A stretch of 64,000 nucleotides of DNA, from assembly GCA_934343915.1 (NCBI GenBank), contig CAKRIL010000014.1, positions 1 to 64,000 of the forward strand, given 5' to 3'. Shown here one piece after another: positions 1 through 7,951 of the stretch. Each line of letters starts with the position of its first letter. Within the stretch, counting starts at the first letter, position 1. The stretch comes from an uncultured Lachnospiraceae bacterium (lineage in GTDB: Bacteria > Bacillota > Clostridia > Lachnospirales > Lachnospiraceae). The notes under the pieces were generated by a model that worked only from the letters and a program-made list of their open reading frames with translations, ran no database searches and was not told where the DNA came from. The position numbers and the translations under genes were made by a program.

Positions 1-63
1 AGGAGGTAGAAATCTTCTACCGCTTTATCGGCAAAATTGATTGAATGATACCAATATCTTTAA

Positions 64-594
64 CTATGTGATACCGGTGAATCTTACCCGGATATTACGT
101 TTCTTCCAGCGTTAGCAAATATTTTTGAAACAAGCGTTGACTTGCTTATAGGTATGGATACGATTCGTGCGGAAGAAACACGCTATAACATTCACAAGAA
201 AGCTGTAGCGTATCAAAGAAGCGGTGATTATGATATGGCTGAAAAAACATATCGGGATGCATTGCTGATATATCCAAATAAACCGGGAATGATTTTGGGT
301 TTGGCAAGTACATTAGCATTAAAGGGTAATACAGATGAGGCAATTGAATTAATGGAAAGAGGATTGCCATTGTCTATCAATGAAAAGCAGAAATCAACTA
401 TGAGAGCAGCTTTATGCTTTTTGTTTTTGAAAGCAGGACGAGAGGATAAGGCAAACAGGCTTGCATCGGAACTCCCACATACAAGAGAAAGCAGGGAAGT
501 TATTCAACCGCTTATACAGCAGGGACTTGATGATGAGCTAATAGATGAAAATATAAAGATTATACTCCTTGGAGATGGAAAAGGAATTTGGTAA
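64..594 (+). pseudogene. Broken HTH-XRE/TPR regulator remnant
   Basis: The open frame reads through a segment typical of the end of a Cro/C1-type HTH domain (GESYPDITFLPALANIF, then a short loop ending LLIGMDTIR), followed by TPR-like helices (YQRSGDYDMAEKTYRDALLIYPNKPG and a second pair). XRE-TPR regulators normally have about 60 more residues before GES, with the recognition helix and a VSxWE motif. Here an in-frame TAA at 61-63 lies just upstream and no HTH helices are visible in this frame. The codon where the conserved Trp is expected reads Cys. The gene is therefore probably a 5'-damaged remnant. An ATG at 157 or the first in-frame Met at 142 could make a short TPR-only protein, but neither has a clear ribosome site. 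The family call is fairly safe; loss of function is inferred. Confidence 0.6.
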
Positions 595-656
595 TAAAGG
601 GAACAATGCACTGGTGAGATTACAAATATGTGATTTCGCCGGTATATTTTATGGGG

Positions 657-692
657 GCTGTCGCACTAAGCAATTAGTGTGCAGCTTTTTTT
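657..692 (+). terminator. Rho-independent terminator
   Basis: The arms GCTG-CACTAA and TTAGTG-CAGC form an interrupted stem around a GCAA loop, followed by a run of seven T. It would end transcription from the left-hand regulator remnant. Confidence 0.7.
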
Positions 693-1149
693 GCGAAAAA
701 AAATTTCTGCTATGAAGCTCAATAACTGTTTAGCATAGAAATAAGCGGTTGACCGGACATTACATGCAATGTTAATGTTAGATAAATCAGTTGAAACATA
801 TTCAAAGTTTGCAATTAAAACAGTATTCATGCAATTATTTACTAAATGTCTAGTGGGAAGCAATGGAGAACCATGGAGTGAATAATTGAAAAAATATGCC
901 AGAGGAAAATAAAGTGTAAATAATGGACTGGATAGATAAGAAAAAGTATAATACTAATACACAACAAATGATGTAATGTTGAAACAATCTATTATTCAAC
1001 AGTGGAGGCAATTTCATGACACAAGAGCAACTTGCTGTTTTCTGAATTTGGGTAGAGCAGATATAGCAGCAGGCAGACGTTGGAATATCAGGCGAAGGAA
1101 TACTGAAAGCAACAATACGCTTTGCAGTGGGCTTTTTTACCGTCCGTAG

Positions 1150-1178
1150 TTCTATCCCTTAAGTCTAAGTCATACATT
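1150..1178 (+). promoter_or_regulatory. Candidate sigma-E promoter of spoIIID
   Basis: The octamer CATACATT at 1171-1178 matches the sporulation sigma-E -10 consensus CATACAnT. A weaker -35-like TTCTATC lies 14 bases upstream. The expected start point leaves a leader of about 20 bases before the spoIIID TTG codon. In Bacillus subtilis spoIIID is transcribed by sigma-E, which agrees with this reading. The -35 match is poor, so this is a candidate. Confidence 0.45.
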
Positions 1179-1205
1179 GTAAAAAAGATTCTTAAGGGGT
1201 ATTTT

Positions 1206-1469
1206 TTGAAGAGTTATATCGAGGAGCGGGCGATGGAGATTGCCTCATACATTATCGAGAATAACTGCACCGTGCGTCAGGCTGCCAAGCAGTATGGAAT
1301 CAGCAAAAGCACCGTACATAAGGATGTCGCCGAGCGGCTTCCAGCCATTAATTCGGAGCTTGCCAGGCAGGCGCGCGAGATACTCGAGCTAAACAAGAGC
1401 GAGAGACATATCCGCGGTGGACTTGCCACGCGAGAGAAATATCTGCATCTTCATAATGCACATACATAA
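1206..1469 (+). CDS. spoIIID: Sporulation transcriptional regulator SpoIIID
   Basis: SpoIIID is a small DNA-binding protein that switches the mother-cell programme between the sigma-E and sigma-K stages of endospore formation. This 87-residue product shows the family hallmarks: an N-terminal YIEER, the helix-turn-helix AAKQYGISKSTVHKDVAERL, and the C-terminal NKSERHIRGGLATREKY. The start is TTG at 1206, six bases after AAGGGG; the family begins at this point, and the upstream in-frame residues do not align. Its neighbour mbl, beyond the inserted trk genes, preserves the Bacillus order spoIIID-mbl. A bidirectional terminator follows. The gene implies that the organism is an endospore former or descends from one. 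Confidence 0.93.
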   Translation: MKSYIEERAMEIASYIIENNCTVRQAAKQYGISKSTVHKDVAERLPAINSELARQAREILELNKSERHIRGGLATREKYLHLHNAHT

Positions 1470-1495
1470 TGTGAACAAGAGAATTTTGAATAATG

Positions 1496-1550
1496 AAAAA
1501 GGGCTACTGTTATGGAAGAGGGATATATCTTTCATAGCCGCAGCCCTTTT
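1496..1550. terminator. Bidirectional terminator between spoIIID and trkH
   Basis: AAAAAGGGCT pairs with AGCCCTTTT, and an inner stem TATGGAAGA / TCTTTCATA extends the hairpin. The A-run on one side and the T-run on the other let it serve both convergent genes. Confidence 0.75.
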
Positions 1551-1612
1551 ATAAAGCAATTATAATAATTGTTCTACTTTGCAATAACTATTCTATTCTT
1601 ATTCCGCCAGTC

Positions 1613-3094
1613 TTATTTCTCCATCCTCTTTCTTTTCCATCTCCTGTGTGTGGTGTGAAGGTCACGCCATACGGCAGGGTGGAAGAGGATGAGCAGAGGG
1701 AACAGCTCAAGTCGTCCGGCGAGCATGTCGAACATCAGCACATATTTGGTGAGAATGCTAAAGTGACCGAAGTTCTGCGTAGGACCTGCGAGTTCAAGTC
1801 CCGGACCGATATTGTTGATTGTCGCGGCGACCGCGGTGAAGTTGGTAACCAAGTCTTTGCCCTCTAATGAGACAAGGAACAGCGATGCGACAAATATAAC
1901 GGTAAAGGTGATAAAGTACACGTTGATTGAGCGGACTACGTCATGCTCTATCGGCTTGCCGTCGAGGGAGAGCTTCTGGATGCGTTTCGGGTGAATGTAG
2001 GAGTCGAGCTCCTTGAATACCGTCTTAAACAGTATGACGAAGCGGGAGACCTTCATTCCGCCGCCAGTGCTTCCGGCGCATGCCCCGACGAACATAAGCA
2101 TGACGAGGATGGTTTTGCTCGTTCCCGACCACAGGTTGAAGTCGGCGGTCGAGAATCCGGTGGTTGTGATGATGGAGGCGACCTGAAATGAGGAGTCGCG
2201 GAGTGCGTTTGCAAACGGCACGGCGGACCTGAACAGTTCAATGGTGATCACGGCGACGGATACAGCCACGATGATGAAATAACAGCGGACTTCCTCCATT
2301 TTGAATGCTTTTTTTGCATTGCCGAACAGGATAAAATAGTAGGCATTGAAGTTGACACCGAATAACAGCATGAATATCGTTATTACCCATTGGAGATAAG
2401 ACGAGTAACCTGCAATGCTGTCGTTCCTGATGCCGAAGCCGCCCGTTCCTGCAGTTCCGAAGGCTGTGCATACTGCATCGAATACAGGCATACGACCTAC
2501 AAGAAGCAGGATGAACTGTATTAATGTAAGCCCGAAATATATGATGTAGAGTATACGGGCGGTATACTTCATCTTCGGGACGAGCTTTCCGACGGAAGGC
2601 CCGGGGCTCTCTGCCCGCATGAGGTTGATGTTGGAGCCGCCGCTGAGCGGCACTATGGCGAGAAGAAAGACGAGCACGCCCATTCCGCCGATCCAGTGCG
2701 TGAAGCTGCGCCACAGAAGCGAACAGTGCGAAAGTGCCTCGACATTCGAGAGGATGCTTGCTCCCGTAGTTGTAAAGCCGGAAATTGTCTCAAAAAGTGC
2801 ATCCGTGAAGGATGGAATCTCGCCCGTGATGCAGAAAGGAATGCATCCGACGAAGCTTAACAGAATCCATGCGAGGGAGGTGCTTATACAGCCTTCCTTC
2901 AAATATAATGTTGTGTTGGTCGGCTTGCTGCGCGTCATGAAGAAGCCGATAACGAAGCAGCATGCCGCGACAAAAAGATATGCAAAGCCTTCATGTTCAA
3001 AATATATCAGTCCCACCAGAGCGGGAAGAAGCATGAGAGCTGAGGTGAGCAGAAGCACATGCCCCAATATATATCGAATAATTGATTTGTTCAT
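1613..3094 (-). CDS. trkH: Trk-type potassium uptake channel subunit TrkH/KtrB
   Basis: This is a membrane protein of the SKT family (TrkH/TrkG/KtrB) that carries potassium across the cytoplasmic membrane with a TrkA-type gating ring. The 493-residue sequence is strongly hydrophobic and has the four pore-loop repeats with filter glycines: SGFTTTGAS, TAGTGGFG, TTTGFSTADF and NNIGPGLE. The start is ATG at 3094 because GTGAGG lies six bases upstream; a GTG four codons earlier is itself part of that ribosome site. It follows trkA by 56 bases on the same strand, so the two are an operon. The pair interrupts what is otherwise a spoIIID-mbl neighbourhood. Confidence 0.93.
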   Translation of the reverse strand: MNKSIIRYILGHVLLLTSALMLLPALVGLIYFEHEGFAYLFVAACCFVIGFFMTRSKPTNTTLYLKEGCISTSLAWILLSFVGCIPFCITGEIPSFTDALFETISGFTTTGASILSNVEALSHCSLLWRSFTHWIGGMGVLVFLLAIVPLSGGSNINLMRAESPGPSVGKLVPKMKYTARILYIIYFGLTLIQFILLLVGRMPVFDAVCTAFGTAGTGGFGIRNDSIAGYSSYLQWVITIFMLLFGVNFNAYYFILFGNAKKAFKMEEVRCYFIIVAVSVAVITIELFRSAVPFANALRDSSFQVASIITTTGFSTADFNLWSGTSKTILVMLMFVGACAGSTGGGMKVSRFVILFKTVFKELDSYIHPKRIQKLSLDGKPIEHDVVRSINVYFITFTVIFVASLFLVSLEGKDLVTNFTAVAATINNIGPGLELAGPTQNFGHFSILTKYVLMFDMLAGRLELFPLLILFHPAVWRDLHTTHRRWKRKRMEK

Positions 3095-3150
3095 GGTAAT
3101 CCTCACTTACGAGCAGTTGCTTTTCGCTCGAAAATTAATTTGTGTAAAAA

Positions 3151-4584
3151 TTATCGCAGAATGTCCTGAATATCCGTAAAGCCTGTGTGGGTGGTGACTA
3201 TCATTACCGTGTCACCTTCAAGGATGCAGTCCTGACCACTTGGGATAATGATGGTTCCGTTGCGGTTGATGAAGGATATAAGAATCTCATCCTTGAGCTT
3301 AAGCTCAGCGAGAGGCTTTCCGGTTACGTCGGAGCTCTTGGTTACTCTGAACTCGATAGCCTCAACACGATGGTCGAACATGTGATACAGGGTCTCGATG
3401 CTGCTGTCGCCCTGTGCGTGACTGCCTGAAGCATCCTCGGCAGAGTCGAGCGATTCTCTCGAGTCGTTCTTTGCACGGACATATGCGATGATCGCCTCAG
3501 AGGTTATATACTTAGGGTAGATAACGCTTCCGAGGTCGAGGCTGTTGATTACGTTCTTGAATGTTATACGGTTAATCTTCGTGATGACCTTTGCGTTGGA
3601 TACCTGCTTGGCATGGAGAGTGAGCATGATGTTCTCCTCATCTATTCCCGTGAGAGGAACGAAGGATTCAACCTCCGATATACCCTCTTCCTTAAGGAGC
3701 TCCTCGTCAGTACCGTCACCGTTGATGATTACAGCCTTTGGCAGAAGTATGCTGAGCTCCTCGCAGCGCTCACGGCTGTTCTCGATGATTTTTACGGAAA
3801 TACCTGAGCGGATAAGCTGGTCGGCAAGATAATATGCGGCACTTCCGCCGCCGATAATCATGGTGTCCTTGACCTGATTGGTCTTAAAGCCTATGTGCTC
3901 AAGGAAAATTTTGGTTGATTTACGCGATGCGACGAAGGATATGGTATCCTCGGCATGCATAACAAAGCGTCCTGTCGGGATATGGACGTATCCGCCGCGC
4001 TCGATAACGCAGATGACATAAGGCACATTCATCTCCTTGCCGAGAGCTGCGATTGTCATTCCGTCAAGGCGGTTGCACTTGGGAATCTTGAACTTTACGA
4101 GCTCCGCCTGACCATGTGCGAAGGAGTTGACCTCCAGTGCGGTAGGCATATACAGTATACGGGCAGCTTCCTTGGCCGTCTCGAGCTCAGGGTTGATAAT
4201 CATGGCAAGACCTAAACGCTCCCTGAGGTATCCGGCTTCCTGGCTGTAATCCGGTGTGCGGACTCTTGCGATGGCGGCACAGTTGCCGACACGCTTGGCT
4301 ATGGTGCAGCACAGAAGGTTGAGCTCGTCGGAGTCGGTGACGGCGATGATGAGGTTGGCGGATGCTATTCCCGCCTCCTCCTGAACGCTGTAGCTTGCAC
4401 CGTTGCCGACAACACCCATGACATCATACATGCCTGCGGTTGCCTGAAGCTTTTGGGCATTCTTATCAATCAGAGTGATATCGTGCCCTTCCTTCGCGAG
4501 CTGTTCGGTAAGCGTGATGCCTACCTTGCCACAGCCGACTATAATAATACGCAGACCTTTTTTTGTGGTTGTATTTCTGGACAT
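3151..4584 (-). CDS. trkA: Trk system potassium uptake regulatory protein TrkA
   Basis: A cytoplasmic NAD(H)/nucleotide-binding subunit that gates the TrkH channel. The 477-residue protein has two tandem RCK modules. Each has a TrkA_N Rossmann fold (IIIVGCGKVGITLTEQLAKE near the N-terminus; TMIIGGGSAAYYLADQL in the middle) followed by a TrkA_C domain. Length and duplication match full-length TrkA rather than the single-module KtrA. ATG at 4584 is chosen because CGGAGG lies seven bases upstream; an in-frame upstream Met has no ribosome site and adds 17 unrelated residues. It is the first gene of the trkA-trkH operon and is divergent from mbl. Confidence 0.93.
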   Translation of the reverse strand: MSRNTTTKKGLRIIIVGCGKVGITLTEQLAKEGHDITLIDKNAQKLQATAGMYDVMGVVGNGASYSVQEEAGIASANLIIAVTDSDELNLLCCTIAKRVGNCAAIARVRTPDYSQEAGYLRERLGLAMIINPELETAKEAARILYMPTALEVNSFAHGQAELVKFKIPKCNRLDGMTIAALGKEMNVPYVICVIERGGYVHIPTGRFVMHAEDTISFVASRKSTKIFLEHIGFKTNQVKDTMIIGGGSAAYYLADQLIRSGISVKIIENSRERCEELSILLPKAVIINGDGTDEELLKEEGISEVESFVPLTGIDEENIMLTLHAKQVSNAKVITKINRITFKNVINSLDLGSVIYPKYITSEAIIAYVRAKNDSRESLDSAEDASGSHAQGDSSIETLYHMFDHRVEAIEFRVTKSSDVTGKPLAELKLKDEILISFINRNGTIIIPSGQDCILEGDTVMIVTTHTGFTDIQDILR

Positions 4585-4685
4585 ATTAAGCCTCCGTTGT
4601 GTTTCATAACAATAATAACAAGTATATAATAGCATTATACTATATAAAAAGCATTATTTTTTTTAGCTTTTTTATAATTACCTCT

Positions 4686-4713
4686 TTTAAATTGGAAAGT
4701 TTTTGTTTATAAT
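4686..4713 (+). promoter_or_regulatory. Candidate sigma-A promoter of mbl operon
   Basis: TTTAAA, 16 bases, then a perfect TATAAT at 4708-4713, about 75 bases before the mbl start, in the divergent trkA/mbl gap. The -10 is strong and the -35 is weak. Confidence 0.45.
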
Positions 4714-4786
4714 GTTGATATATAGGCTTTTAAGATTAGAATATTATTCTATGATTTTGATTAGATTTTATCGGATGGAGGATTTT

Positions 4787-5776
4787 ATGATAACCACAGA
4801 TATTGGAATTGATTTGGGAACTGCCAGCATTCTTGTATACATCAGAGGTAAGGGTGTAGTGCTCAAGGAGCCATCGGTAGTTGCATTTGACAGAGATACG
4901 AACAAGATTAAGGCGATAGGTGAGGAAGCAAGACTTATGCTTGGAAGAACACCGGGTAATATCGTTGCGGTAAGACCTTTAAGACAGGGTGTTATTTCCG
5001 ATTACACGGTTACCGAGAAGATGCTCAAGTACTTTATTCAGAAGGCACTTGGCAAGAAGATATTAAAGAAGCCGAGAATAAGCGTCTGTGTTCCAAGTGG
5101 TGTAACCGAGGTCGAGAAGAAGGCAGTTGAGGATGCTACCTATTCGGCAGGTGCAAGAGAGGTTGCGATTATCGAGGAGCCGATAGCGGCAGCCATAGGT
5201 GCAGGTATTGATATTTCAAGACCATGCGGCAACATGATTGTAGATATAGGCGGCGGTACGACAGATATAGCCGTTATTTCACTCGGAGGCACGGTAGTCA
5301 GTACCTCAATCAAGATTGCAGGTGATGATTTCGATGATGCCATCGTTCGTTATATGCGTAAGAAGCATAATCTCCTTATCGGTGAGAGAACGGCTGAGGA
5401 TATTAAGATTAAGATAGGAAGTGCATATCCGAGACCTGAGGTTGTGACAATGGATGTACGCGGACGTAACCTTGTTACCGGACTTCCAAGAACAGTCACG
5501 GTTACATCTGAGGAGACAGAGGAAGCACTTAAGGATGCGACGGCCCAGATTGTTGAGGCAGTACACAGTGTTCTTGAGAAGACACCACCTGAGCTTGCAG
5601 CGGATATTGCGGACAGAGGAATCGTCCTTACGGGTGGCGGAAGCCTTCTTCAGGGACTTGAGGAGCTCATTGAGTCCAAGACGGGAATTACTACGATGAC
5701 GGCGGAAGACCCTATGACGGCAGTTGCAATCGGAACAGGTAAGTTCATAGAGTTCTTAGGCGGAGCAAGAGATTAA
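4787..5776 (+). CDS. mbl: Rod-shape-determining protein of MreB/Mbl family
   Basis: An actin-like cytoskeletal ATPase that organises side-wall synthesis beneath the membrane. The 329-residue sequence has the actin-fold phosphate loops: IGIDLGTASILVYI at the N-terminus, IVDIGGGTTDIAVISLGG in the middle, and the adenosine motif VLTGGGSLLQGL near the C-terminus. The start is ATG at 4787, five bases after GGAGG; the upstream ATG at 4775 overlaps that ribosome site. Mbl rather than MreB is proposed from synteny: Bacillus subtilis has spoIIID-mbl-flhO-flhP, and flgF/flgG-like genes follow here. By sequence alone MreB and Mbl cannot be separated with confidence. Confidence 0.88.
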   Translation: MITTDIGIDLGTASILVYIRGKGVVLKEPSVVAFDRDTNKIKAIGEEARLMLGRTPGNIVAVRPLRQGVISDYTVTEKMLKYFIQKALGKKILKKPRISVCVPSGVTEVEKKAVEDATYSAGAREVAIIEEPIAAAIGAGIDISRPCGNMIVDIGGGTTDIAVISLGGTVVSTSIKIAGDDFDDAIVRYMRKKHNLLIGERTAEDIKIKIGSAYPRPEVVTMDVRGRNLVTGLPRTVTVTSEETEEALKDATAQIVEAVHSVLEKTPPELAADIADRGIVLTGGGSLLQGLEELIESKTGITTMTAEDPMTAVAIGTGKFIEFLGGARD

Positions 5777-5831
5777 CAGCAGCTTATATACAGAATGTAT
5801 ATAGATATGTAACGGTACACAGGAGGTATTT

Positions 5832-6599
5832 ATGGTAAGAGGCCTTTACACAGCATACACGGGAATGATGAATCAGCAGGCGAGACTTGATGTTATCACC
5901 AATAACCTTGCGAATGCTTCGACTGTCGGATACAAGAAGGAGGGTTCTACCTCTCAGGCATTTGACAGCATGTATACACAGAAGATAAAGGATGGTTCGG
6001 AATATTACATCAACAGAACAATAGGTAAGGAGTCACTTGGTGTTAAGATTGGAGAGACATACACTGATTATACACAGGGTTCATTCAAGGTTACGGGCAA
6101 TTCCTATGACCTTGCACTTGAGGGTGACGGATTTTTCAACATATCCTATACTTCTAAGGCGGGTGTGACCACAACACGCTATACCCGTGATGGCTCTTTT
6201 ACCGTGAATAACGAGAATATGCTTGTGACCGAGGACGGAGATTATCTGCTTGGTCAGGGCGGACGTATTCAGGTTCCGCAGGGTGCTGAGATTACCGTGG
6301 ATGAACAGGGTAATATCTATGCGAATGATGAGTATGTCGATACGCTTATGATAACTGATTTTGAGGATTACAATTACCTTCAGAAGTTCGGCGAGAATCT
6401 CTACACGGCAGTGGATGGTGCGACAGAGAAGACAGCGGACTATAAGGTGAGACAGGGCTATCTTGAGATGTCCAACATCAATGTAATATCCGAGATGGTT
6501 GAGATGATTACCATTTCAAGAGCATATGAGAGCAACCAGAAGGCTATACAGACTATCGACTCCTCGCTTGAGAAGTCCGTTAATCTCGGAAAGCTTTAA
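5832..6599 (+). CDS. flgF: Flagellar basal-body rod protein FlgF (FlhO-like)
   Basis: A structural protein of the flagellar rod, exported by the flagellar type III apparatus. The 255-residue protein opens with the family signature VRGLYTAYTGMMNQQARLD and NNLANASTVGYK (Flg_bb_rod). It has the hook-basal-body middle (EGDGFF) and ends with the C-terminal coiled-coil segment VEMITISRAYESNQKAIQ. An AGGAGG sits just before the ATG. It follows mbl by 55 bases and precedes its paralogue flgG, as flhO and flhP do in Bacillus. FlgF is chosen over FlgG because it is the first and shorter of the pair; proximal and distal roles are inferred from order. Confidence 0.88.
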   Translation: MVRGLYTAYTGMMNQQARLDVITNNLANASTVGYKKEGSTSQAFDSMYTQKIKDGSEYYINRTIGKESLGVKIGETYTDYTQGSFKVTGNSYDLALEGDGFFNISYTSKAGVTTTRYTRDGSFTVNNENMLVTEDGDYLLGQGGRIQVPQGAEITVDEQGNIYANDEYVDTLMITDFEDYNYLQKFGENLYTAVDGATEKTADYKVRQGYLEMSNINVISEMVEMITISRAYESNQKAIQTIDSSLEKSVNLGKL

Positions 6600-6654
6600 T
6601 AGTATAAGTTGGGCGGCATACGCTTAACAAAGACAGATAACGGAGGAAAAGTAT

Positions 6655-7476
6655 ATGGTAAGAGCTTTATGGACGGCTGCATCAGGAATGATTGCCCAGC
6701 AGACCAACGTAGACAATATTGCAAATAATCTCGCCAATGTAAATACAACGGGCTATAAGACATCCACGGCAGAGTTTAAGAGCCTTTTATATCAGACGAT
6801 TCAGACTAAGACAACATCAGCTAACGGTGACAATAAGCCGGTTGGTGCACAGGTGGGACTTGGAACAAGAACAAGTTCAATCACGACACATTTCACACAG
6901 GGTTCAATGCTCGCTTCGGAGAACAATTTTGCATTCGGAATTGAGGGCGATGGCTTCTTCGCAGTGCGTGGAACCGATGGAGAGACATATTATACAAGAA
7001 GCGGTGATTTCAGAATAGCAATCGCATCCGATAATACGATGATGCTTGCAACAACCGACGGCTATCCTGTGCTTGACAGCAACGGAACACCGATTATTCT
7101 TTCATCCACAGATTACAAGGCTGATAAGATTACCGTAAGCGATGAGGGACAGTTATTCTATCCTGATGCGGACGGCAACCTTCAGTCAATGAATATAACA
7201 ATAGGACTTTATCAGTTCTCCAATCCGGCAGGACTTGAGAATGTATCAGGAACCATGTATCAGGCTACGGATGCATCGGGAGCAGCGGTTGAGGAGCTTA
7301 ATGATACGGGACTTAAGGCGAGCAAGCTTCATCAGGGATATCTTGAGGGCTCGAATGTTCAGGTTGTCGATGAGATGGTTAATCTTATCACGGCACAGAG
7401 AGCGTATGAGATGAATTCCAAGGCAATTCAGGCAGCAGATGACATGCTCAGTCAGGCTAATCAGCTTAAGCGCTAA
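6655..7476 (+). CDS. flgG: Flagellar basal-body distal rod protein FlgG (FlhP-like)
   Basis: A rod structural protein that lies outside the cytoplasm once exported. The 273-residue sequence has the conserved N-terminus VRALWTAASGMIAQQTNVD with NNLANVNTTGYK, then GIEGDGFFAV, and the C-terminal signature NVQVVDEMVNLITAQRAYEM. All three blocks match the FlgG/FlhP family at normal length. A GGAGG ribosome site precedes the ATG. Its stop codon lies inside the first unit of a 19-base tandem repeat that fills most of the gap to the next gene. Confidence 0.92.
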   Translation: MVRALWTAASGMIAQQTNVDNIANNLANVNTTGYKTSTAEFKSLLYQTIQTKTTSANGDNKPVGAQVGLGTRTSSITTHFTQGSMLASENNFAFGIEGDGFFAVRGTDGETYYTRSGDFRIAIASDNTMMLATTDGYPVLDSNGTPIILSSTDYKADKITVSDEGQLFYPDADGNLQSMNITIGLYQFSNPAGLENVSGTMYQATDASGAAVEELNDTGLKASKLHQGYLEGSNVQVVDEMVNLITAQRAYEMNSKAIQAADDMLSQANQLKR

Positions 7477-7541
7477 AGGGCAGCACATGCGCTAAAGAGC
7501 AGCACATGCGCTAAAGAGCAGCACATGCGCTAAAGAGCAGC
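7470..7541. repeat. 19-base tandem repeat after flgG
   Basis: Three full units and one partial unit of GCGCTAAAGAGCAGCACAT lie head to tail: 7470-7488 (one mismatch), 7489-7507, 7508-7526, and 15 bases from 7527. The first unit contains the last codons and stop of flgG, so every unit carries a copy of a CGC TAA-like end. It is a simple array without spacers and looks like slipped-strand expansion of the flgG tail. Copy number probably varies between strains. Confidence 0.85.
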
Positions 7542-7574
7542 GCAGCGCTAATATGTGGCACAATGGAGGCAAAT

Positions 7575-7931
7575 ATGAGTGATTTGATTTCGGGTGTAAG
7601 CTCTTATTACGATACATATACGAAGAATAATGTCTCAGCGGATAAGATGAAGGACAAGCTGAGCACGGATTATTCGACGGCTACAGATGATGAGATGATG
7701 GAGGTATGCAAGGAGTTCGAGGCATACTTTACCGAGCAGGTGTTTAAGGCGATGCAGAAGATGGTTCCGGACAGCGATGAGAGCAGCTCATCAACCTCCT
7801 ATGTGTCCATGTTTAAGGATACGCTCATTCAGGAGTATGCGAACCTTTCGAGTGAGTCCAACGGAGGCGAAGGACTTGGCATAGCACAGATGCTCTATGA
7901 GCAGATGAAGAGAAATTACGGAGTGGATTAA
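7575..7931 (+). CDS. flgJ: Rod-binding protein, FlgJ N-terminal type
   Basis: A 118-residue protein similar to the N-terminal rod-capping half of FlgJ, without the muramidase domain found in enterobacterial FlgJ, which is usual in clostridia. The core CKEFEAYFTEQVFKAMQKMV, followed by a Ser-rich linker, MFKDTLIQEYA and GLGIAQMLYEQM, matches the rod-binding domain (PF10135). The start at 7575 follows GGAGG by five bases; an ATG 12 bases earlier overlaps that site. It probably assists rod assembly with FlgF and FlgG encoded just upstream. It is the last gene before recD2. Confidence 0.85.
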   Translation: MSDLISGVSSYYDTYTKNNVSADKMKDKLSTDYSTATDDEMMEVCKEFEAYFTEQVFKAMQKMVPDSDESSSSTSYVSMFKDTLIQEYANLSSESNGGEGLGIAQMLYEQMKRNYGVD

Positions 7932-7951
7932 TCACACCTGAGAGAAGGGAT

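Larger units (their letters stand above)
595..1205. other. Intergenic region upstream of spoIIID
   Basis: About 600 bases without a convincing gene. It contains the terminator at 657-692, then A/T-rich sequence. A ribosome site GTGGAGG precedes an ATG at 1017 that opens only nine codons before TGA, so it is either a leader peptide or a gene remnant. A weak hairpin at 1102-1138 (ACTGAAAGC against GCTTTGCAGT, followed by a T-run) could terminate incoming transcription before spoIIID. The region may be decayed sequence like the regulator to its left. Confidence 0.4.

Noticed and set aside
650..692. Possible insertion-sequence terminal repeat (GGGGGCTGTCGCAC...)
   Set aside because: No matching inverted end and no transposase is visible nearby; the hairpin plus T-run is explained as a terminator.
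666..863. Minus-strand open frame of 65 codons in the left intergenic region
   Set aside because: It has no ribosome site, its end overlaps the terminator hairpin, and its residues show no family pattern.
4787..5776. DnaK/Hsp70-type chaperone
   Set aside because: It shares the actin-type phosphate loops, but the 329-residue length and absence of a substrate domain fit MreB/Mbl.
7470..7541. Possible CRISPR-like array
   Set aside because: The units are directly adjacent with no spacers and derive from the end of flgG.
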